Assembly: GCA_964553325.1 (NCBI GenBank) | Contig: CAZKKI010000030.1 | Location: 1 to 9,615 of the forward strand | From: BMS3ABIN04 sp964553325 | GTDB lineage: Bacteria; Bacteroidota; Ignavibacteria; Ignavibacteriales; Melioribacteraceae | DNA: 9,615 nt | Direction of reading: 5' to 3' | Shown here: in pieces, positions 6,093 through 9,615 of the stretch | Position numbering within the stretch: position 1 is the stretch's first letter | How the letters are laid out: each line of letters opens with the position of its first letter | Notes under the pieces: model-generated | Databases searched by the model: none | Seen by the model: only the letters and a program-made list of their open reading frames with translations | What the model was told of the DNA's origin: nothing | Program-made: the position numbers and the translations under genes

Positions 6093-7003
6093 GCTTGCCC
6101 GAAAAATTCCGTTTCGATAATTTGTTTCGCTTTTTCGAAATCGGCTCCTTCAATCCAACGGATTTTGATTCCTTCCCTTTCCATTTTACGGAACCACGTC
6201 ATTTGACGTTTCGCAAATTTATAAATTGCACTGTTTAATTTCTGAAACATATCGTTGTACGATAATTCTTTTTTCAAATACATCGAAACGAATTTGTATT
6301 CCAAACCAAATAATATTAAACGTTCGTGTGAAATACCGATTTTCAATAAATTTTCCACCTCTTCAATCATTCCTTCTTTCAATCTTTTCTTTAATCTTTC
6401 GGTTATTCTTTTTCTTAACACGTCGGGACTTATTTTTATTCCTAACACCAAAGAATCGACTTTCAATTTTTCATCGATTGCCTGTTCGGGTTTCTTTTCG
6501 GAAATAAGAATTGCCTTTATTATCCGCTCCTTAATTTCCAAGTCGGTTTTGTTATGTAGGTTCGGATTAAGAGACTTCAATTTTTCCCGAAGTTCGTTTA
6601 CGCTTAATTTTTGTAATTCGGCTATTCTGTTTTTATCGAAATCGACTTCCGGCAAATTATATCCTAGTAACACCGCGCTCAAGTATAATCCGGTTCCCCC
6701 GACGAGAAAAGGTATTTTGTTTTTTGCTTTTATTTTCCGGAAAGCTTCGAAAAATTTTTTCTGAAAAACGTATAGATTAAATTCGTCGGCGGGATCAATT
6801 ATATCGATTAAATGGTAATCTATTTTCTTTCCGTCAATCACATATTCGTTTAAATCTTTTCCCGTGCCGATATCCATAAATTTATAAACTTGGCGGGAAT
6901 CGGCCGAAATTATTTCTCCGTTGAATTCATTGGCAAGCTGTACGGACAAACGTGTTTTCCCAACGGCGGTGGGACCTAACACGGTTATAAGTTCGTATTG
7001 CAT
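6089..7003 (-). CDS. miaA: tRNA dimethylallyltransferase MiaA, 304 aa
   Basis: MiaA (EC 2.5.1.75) transfers a dimethylallyl group from dimethylallyl diphosphate to N6 of A37 in tRNAs that read codons starting with U. This is the first step towards i6A/ms2i6A. The P-loop GPTAVGKT is at residues 10-17, the substrate-binding DSRQVYK at 35-41 carries the catalytic Asp35, the GGTGLYLSA segment at 102-110 carries Thr104, and the C-terminal KRQMTWFRK at 265-273 is the family's tRNA-binding signature. Length is normal and all key residues are present. It starts 6 nt after the stop of the sensor-kinase-like gene and overlaps the SDR start, so it is the second gene of the operon. MiaB, which would finish the modification, is not in the window. 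The link to its signalling neighbour is positional only. Confidence 0.97.
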   Translation of the reverse strand: MQYELITVLGPTAVGKTRLSVQLANEFNGEIISADSRQVYKFMDIGTGKDLNEYVIDGKKIDYHLIDIIDPADEFNLYVFQKKFFEAFRKIKAKNKIPFLVGGTGLYLSAVLLGYNLPEVDFDKNRIAELQKLSVNELREKLKSLNPNLHNKTDLEIKERIIKAILISEKKPEQAIDEKLKVDSLVLGIKISPDVLRKRITERLKKRLKEGMIEEVENLLKIGISHERLILFGLEYKFVSMYLKKELSYNDMFQKLNSAIYKFAKRQMTWFRKMEREGIKIRWIEGADFEKAKQIIETEFFGQA

Positions 7004-7009
7004 TAAAAA

Positions 7010-9160
7010 TTAATCGTTTTGCGTTGCAACGGGCAAAGTTACGGTAACGGTTGTTCCTTCACCCGGCGCGCTTGCAATCGATATTGTTCCACCGTGATCT
7101 TCTATAATCTTTTTCGCTATCGATAATCCCAAACCGGAACCGTTCGGTTTGTTGAAAGAAACCAGCGGCTCGAAAACTTTTTCGAGGTTTTCTTTTTCAA
7201 TACCGACACCTTTATCTTCGATCGATATTGTAACTTTGTCGCCATGATGTTTTGTAGTCAACCAAATATTTCCGCCCTCGGGAAGAGCTTCTACGGCATT
7301 TTTAACGATATGATAAAAACTTTGATAAAGTTCTTTTGAATCAACTTTAATATTTGCATCCCGATCCAATTCTTTTACCAAGGTGCAGTCCTTTGCCCGC
7401 AAAAAAGGTTCTATCTTGTTTGAATATTCAAACAAAAGGTCATTAAGACTTTGAGCTTCTTTTCTTAAAATAAAACTTCCTTCTGTAAAGCTTGATGTTG
7501 TCATTACCAAATCGGCTACTTGATTGAGTTGTTCGAGCAGCATATCGACTACTTGTTTGGCGTCTTTCGGTAAAGTTTTTTTGCTTAAATGTTCCGCATA
7601 CCGTTTACTTACAAGAATCGGTTTTTTCAAATCCTGACCAATAAAACTACCCATTTTTCCCAAAGAAGATTCACGTTCGGCATCCAACAACCTTTCTACC
7701 AAAGAAGCATTTTCCAATGCAATCGCAGCATGATTAGAAAGGGCACTTAAAAACCATTCGTCCTGTTCCGAAAATTTCCCGTTCATACTGTTCAACAACT
7801 GCAAGACTCCGATAATTTCATCCCTCTTATTTCTGATCGGAAAACAAAGCATGGATTTTGTTTCGTAACCACTTTCCTTGTCAATCGAACCCTTAAATCT
7901 CGGATCACTGTGAGCATCTTCGATGTTTACCGTTTCGCCTTTTTCCGCAACCCATCCGGCAATTCCCTCTCCGAATCTTAATCTGATTTCTTTAATTCCA
8001 TCTCCCGTTAACACTTTCGACCAGAGTTCGTTTGTATCGTTATTAACAAGGTACAGCGTTCCTCTATCGGCGTTGGTTAAATCGAGTGCAACATCAACAA
8101 TGTTTTTCAAAACGTCATCCAATTTGATATTGGAATTGACAAGTTGTGCCGCTTTGATTATCATTTCAAATTTTTCATTTGACATATCGGGTCCTCCTGC
8201 TCCGGTTTTAAATTCGTTTTCGGATTCAAGACTTTCTTTAACTTGTGAGTGATCAACAAGATCATCCGAAGGTTCGCTTTCTTCTTTGGTTTCCAAATCA
8301 TCAAGCAGATTTTCCACTTCGTTAACATCTCGTAAATCTTCTATATTCGAATCTCCCGTTTGTTTAAAACGTTCATCGGATTGAGTTTTTTCTTCCACGT
8401 CCGTTTCCTCCGTCGATTTTTCGGATAAATCATTGGCTTGACTTGTTTCTTCAACCATTTGTTTTGCAGCGTCTATTAATTTTTCTTCCATTAAATCGTC
8501 AATATCATCACTATCCGTTTGTTCGAACCCGTTTTCTCGAATCGAACCGATTTTTTCCGTTATACTTTCGGATATATCCAAGTCAGTTTCCGAAAATTCA
8601 CCATCTGAAGTCAGCTCGTCGGGAACATCCTCGGTTAGTTCGTCGATGCTTACCGATTCCATTTCTATGTCAATGTGCTCGGCATCAGATTCATCAATTG
8701 CCTCATCCAAAATATTTTCAACTAGTTTTTCGTCCACGAATTCTTCAACATAGCTGGAATCGTCCACCGGAGTGTTTATCGACAGATTGATTGCAACTCC
8801 GTGGTCAAGTTCTATCAGTTTATCGATTTCCGGTTTAGTCAGTTTAATCAAATAAGAATCGGCAATGGCAACGGCTGTGGTTTCCCTGTTAACTTCCCTT
8901 AAAAATTCCTCTTCCCCGAAAAATTCATTCGGACCGAATACGTTGGAAATTGTTTTTTCCACATTTTTTCTTTTTAGAACATTAACTTCGCCGCTTACCA
9001 CAAGGTAGATTCCTTCGGTTTTGTCGTCTTCCTTGTAAAGAATTTCACCTTCTTGTAAAGTAATTATTTCACCCTGAATATCATTCAAATCGAACTTCGA
9101 GATTTCGATATTCTCCAGCAATTTGTTGCTCGACAAAGCCGTTAAAAGTTGATTTTCCAT
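7010..9160 (-). CDS. CNBD-GAF-histidine-kinase-like sensor protein lacking the phosphoacceptor His, 716 aa
   Basis: This is a cytoplasmic multidomain sensor without membrane segments. Residues ~14-118 form a cyclic-nucleotide-binding-like domain; the phosphate-binding cassette is FGEEEFL (81-87) with Glu83 and then Arg92 followed by TTAVA. Residues ~130-325 are a low-complexity Asp/Glu/Ser-rich linker, probably disordered. Residues ~330-487 are a GAF domain (GEGIAGWVAEKGETVNIEDA, 398-417; CFPIRNKRDEIIGVLQLLN, 439-457). Residues ~490-560 form the dimerisation helices. The H-box reads SFIGQDLKKP (505-514), so Gln509 replaces the phosphoaccepting His. The ATPase domain (~570-712) is complete: N-box HIVKNAVEAL (617-626), G1 DKGVGI (649-654), G2 GSGLGLSI (674-681). 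It should bind ATP but cannot autophosphorylate in the usual way. No response regulator is adjacent. It heads an operon with miaA and faces a divergent sigma factor. Domain calls are firm; ligand and output are unknown. Confidence 0.9.
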   Translation of the reverse strand: MENQLLTALSSNKLLENIEISKFDLNDIQGEIITLQEGEILYKEDDKTEGIYLVVSGEVNVLKRKNVEKTISNVFGPNEFFGEEEFLREVNRETTAVAIADSYLIKLTKPEIDKLIELDHGVAINLSINTPVDDSSYVEEFVDEKLVENILDEAIDESDAEHIDIEMESVSIDELTEDVPDELTSDGEFSETDLDISESITEKIGSIRENGFEQTDSDDIDDLMEEKLIDAAKQMVEETSQANDLSEKSTEETDVEEKTQSDERFKQTGDSNIEDLRDVNEVENLLDDLETKEESEPSDDLVDHSQVKESLESENEFKTGAGGPDMSNEKFEMIIKAAQLVNSNIKLDDVLKNIVDVALDLTNADRGTLYLVNNDTNELWSKVLTGDGIKEIRLRFGEGIAGWVAEKGETVNIEDAHSDPRFKGSIDKESGYETKSMLCFPIRNKRDEIIGVLQLLNSMNGKFSEQDEWFLSALSNHAAIALENASLVERLLDAERESSLGKMGSFIGQDLKKPILVSKRYAEHLSKKTLPKDAKQVVDMLLEQLNQVADLVMTTSSFTEGSFILRKEAQSLNDLLFEYSNKIEPFLRAKDCTLVKELDRDANIKVDSKELYQSFYHIVKNAVEALPEGGNIWLTTKHHGDKVTISIEDKGVGIEKENLEKVFEPLVSFNKPNGSGLGLSIAKKIIEDHGGTISIASAPGEGTTVTVTLPVATQND

Positions 9161-9191
9161 AACTCTCGGGTTATTCGTTTTTTAATGTTTG

Positions 9192-9222
9192 TAAAAATAC
9201 AGAAAATGTGTTTTCACTCAAA
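9192..9222 (-). promoter_or_regulatory. Candidate Bacteroidetes-type promoter for the sensor-miaA-SDR-HAD operon
   Basis: On the minus strand TTTG (complement of 9219-9222) is followed after 19 nt by TATTTTTA (complement of 9192-9199). This fits the TTTG, 19-21 nt, TAnnTTTG pattern with only the last base off. It would give a leader of about 25 nt to the ATG at 9160. An alternative is the perfect TATAAT at the complement of 9232-9237, but no good -35 precedes it. Confidence 0.4.
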
Positions 9223-9285
9223 AACTCATTAATTATACTTAAATTTGATTATTTATAACTTAAAACGCAAGAAAAAACGGAAAAC

Positions 9286-9297
9286 CGGAATATTCCG
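9286..9297. repeat. 12-nt perfect palindrome CGGAATATTCCG (possible operator)
   Basis: The 12 bases are exactly self-complementary. An additional ACGGAA at 9277-9282 is an inverted match to TTCCGT at 9293-9298, so half-sites occur three times within 22 nt. It lies near the middle of the divergent spacer, upstream of both transcription units, a typical place for a shared regulator. No known regulator is recognised from the sequence. Confidence 0.4.
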
Positions 9298-9465
9298 TAT
9301 AAACCGCAATTATTCTCTTTTGCCCGTTCGTTTTCAAATCGCTTTATTAAAGTAAACGATTAATGAATGGAAATATAGGCTTTATTATGTTAAATTTGGG
9401 CTCGTTTATAAAATCATTTTGTTTATTCGCATTGAATCTTTTTTATACAATCAACATCCAATTTA

Positions 9466-9615
9466 ATGAACGATAAAGAGTTAATTGAAAAGGCGAAGAA
9501 AGGCGACAATAAAGCGCTGACCGAACTTGTGAAAAAGTACGAGCAGACCGTTTACAACTTTGCGTTTAAGATTTGCAGAGACAAGGAAAGAGCCGAACAT
9601 ACGATGCAAGAAACT
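9466..9615 (+). CDS. ECF-type RNA polymerase sigma factor (partial, C-terminus beyond the window)
   Basis: Fifty codons without a stop run from the ATG at 9466 to the window edge. They begin MNDKELIEKAKKGDNKALTE, continue with LVKKYEQTVYNFAFKIC and end with RDKERAEHTMQET. This is the start of sigma-70 region 2: the KKGDNKALTELVKKYEQTVYNFAF helix is the region 2.1-type pattern, and AEHTMQET corresponds to the AEDLVQET core-binding motif of region 2.2, with His and Thr-Met in less usual places. No region 1 precedes it, so it is an ECF (group 4) factor, which usually directs stress or envelope regulons. Region 4 and any anti-sigma gene would lie to the right, outside the window. A weak promoter-like TATACA at 9444-9449 precedes it. 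Confidence 0.85.
   Translation, partial: MNDKELIEKAKKGDNKALTELVKKYEQTVYNFAFKICRDKERAEHTMQET

Larger units (their letters stand above)
9161..9465. other. Divergent spacer between the sensor operon and the sigma factor gene
   Basis: This 305-nt gene-free stretch serves both directions. It holds the minus-strand promoter candidate listed separately, the 12-nt palindrome at 9286-9297 and, for the plus strand, a lone TAAATTTG at 9391-9398 (perfect for the Bacteroidetes -7 element but without a TTTG at the right distance) plus TATACA at 9444-9449. A 37-codon plus-strand reading frame (9363-9476) runs into the sigma factor start and is treated as doubtful. I see no RNA gene or riboswitch. Confidence 0.6.

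Noticed and set aside
6226..6764. Plus-strand frames of 93 and 169 codons opposite miaA
   Set aside because: They are antisense to conserved MiaA and read as Phe/Ser/Asn-rich sequence, as expected from the complement of Lys/Glu-rich coding DNA.
8443..8790. Plus-strand frame opposite the acidic linker of the sensor protein
   Set aside because: Its length comes from the skewed composition of the linker codons; the product has no domain and the opposite strand is clearly coding.
9391..9398. TAAATTTG, a perfect -7 element of the Bacteroidetes promoter, upstream of the sigma factor
   Set aside because: No TTTG lies 19-21 nt upstream, and the same octamer also occurs at 9240-9247 without a partner, so it is probably chance.

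Overview
The window is chromosomal DNA from a free-living bacterium, most likely of the Bacteroidota/Ignavibacteriota (FCB) group. The reasons are an AT-rich composition, few Shine-Dalgarno sequences before the starts, two minus-strand candidate promoters of the Bacteroidetes form (TTTG, 19-20 nt, TAnnTTT), and the kind of proteins present. This is an inference from style and content, because there is no rRNA or other taxonomic marker. I see no tRNA, rRNA, CRISPR array, insertion sequence or prophage gene.

Layout from left to right. Positions 1-946 on the minus strand hold a two-gene unit: a small alpha/beta-hydrolase esterase followed 7 nt later by sufE, which runs off the left edge. A 174-nt divergent spacer follows. 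Then come three plus-strand genes: uvrB (nucleotide excision repair), a signal-peptide-bearing DUF2459 protein, and an exported msrA (methionine sulfoxide reductase) with its own candidate promoter. msrA converges, with only 4 nt between the stops, on a four-gene minus-strand operon read from 9160 down to 4696. Its order is a large CNBD-GAF-histidine-kinase-like protein, miaA, a short-chain dehydrogenase and a HAD phosphatase. The last three genes are joined by 4-nt ATGA overlaps and the first gap is 6 nt. A 305-nt divergent spacer with a 12-nt palindrome separates this operon from the first 50 codons of an ECF-type sigma factor at the right edge.

Most of the window is housekeeping or stress maintenance: Fe-S assembly (SufE), DNA repair (UvrB), protein oxidation repair (MsrA) and tRNA modification (MiaA). 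The most unusual gene is the 716-residue sensor protein. It has an intact ATP-binding domain, but Gln509 stands where the phosphoaccepting histidine of the H-box should be. It also combines a cyclic-nucleotide-binding-like domain, a long acidic linker and a GAF domain that keeps most of the NKFDE signature. The second most interesting gene is the DUF2459 protein, whose His and Cys motifs suggest a circularly permuted papain-like fold. I found no multi-gene system that I could defend as previously undescribed.
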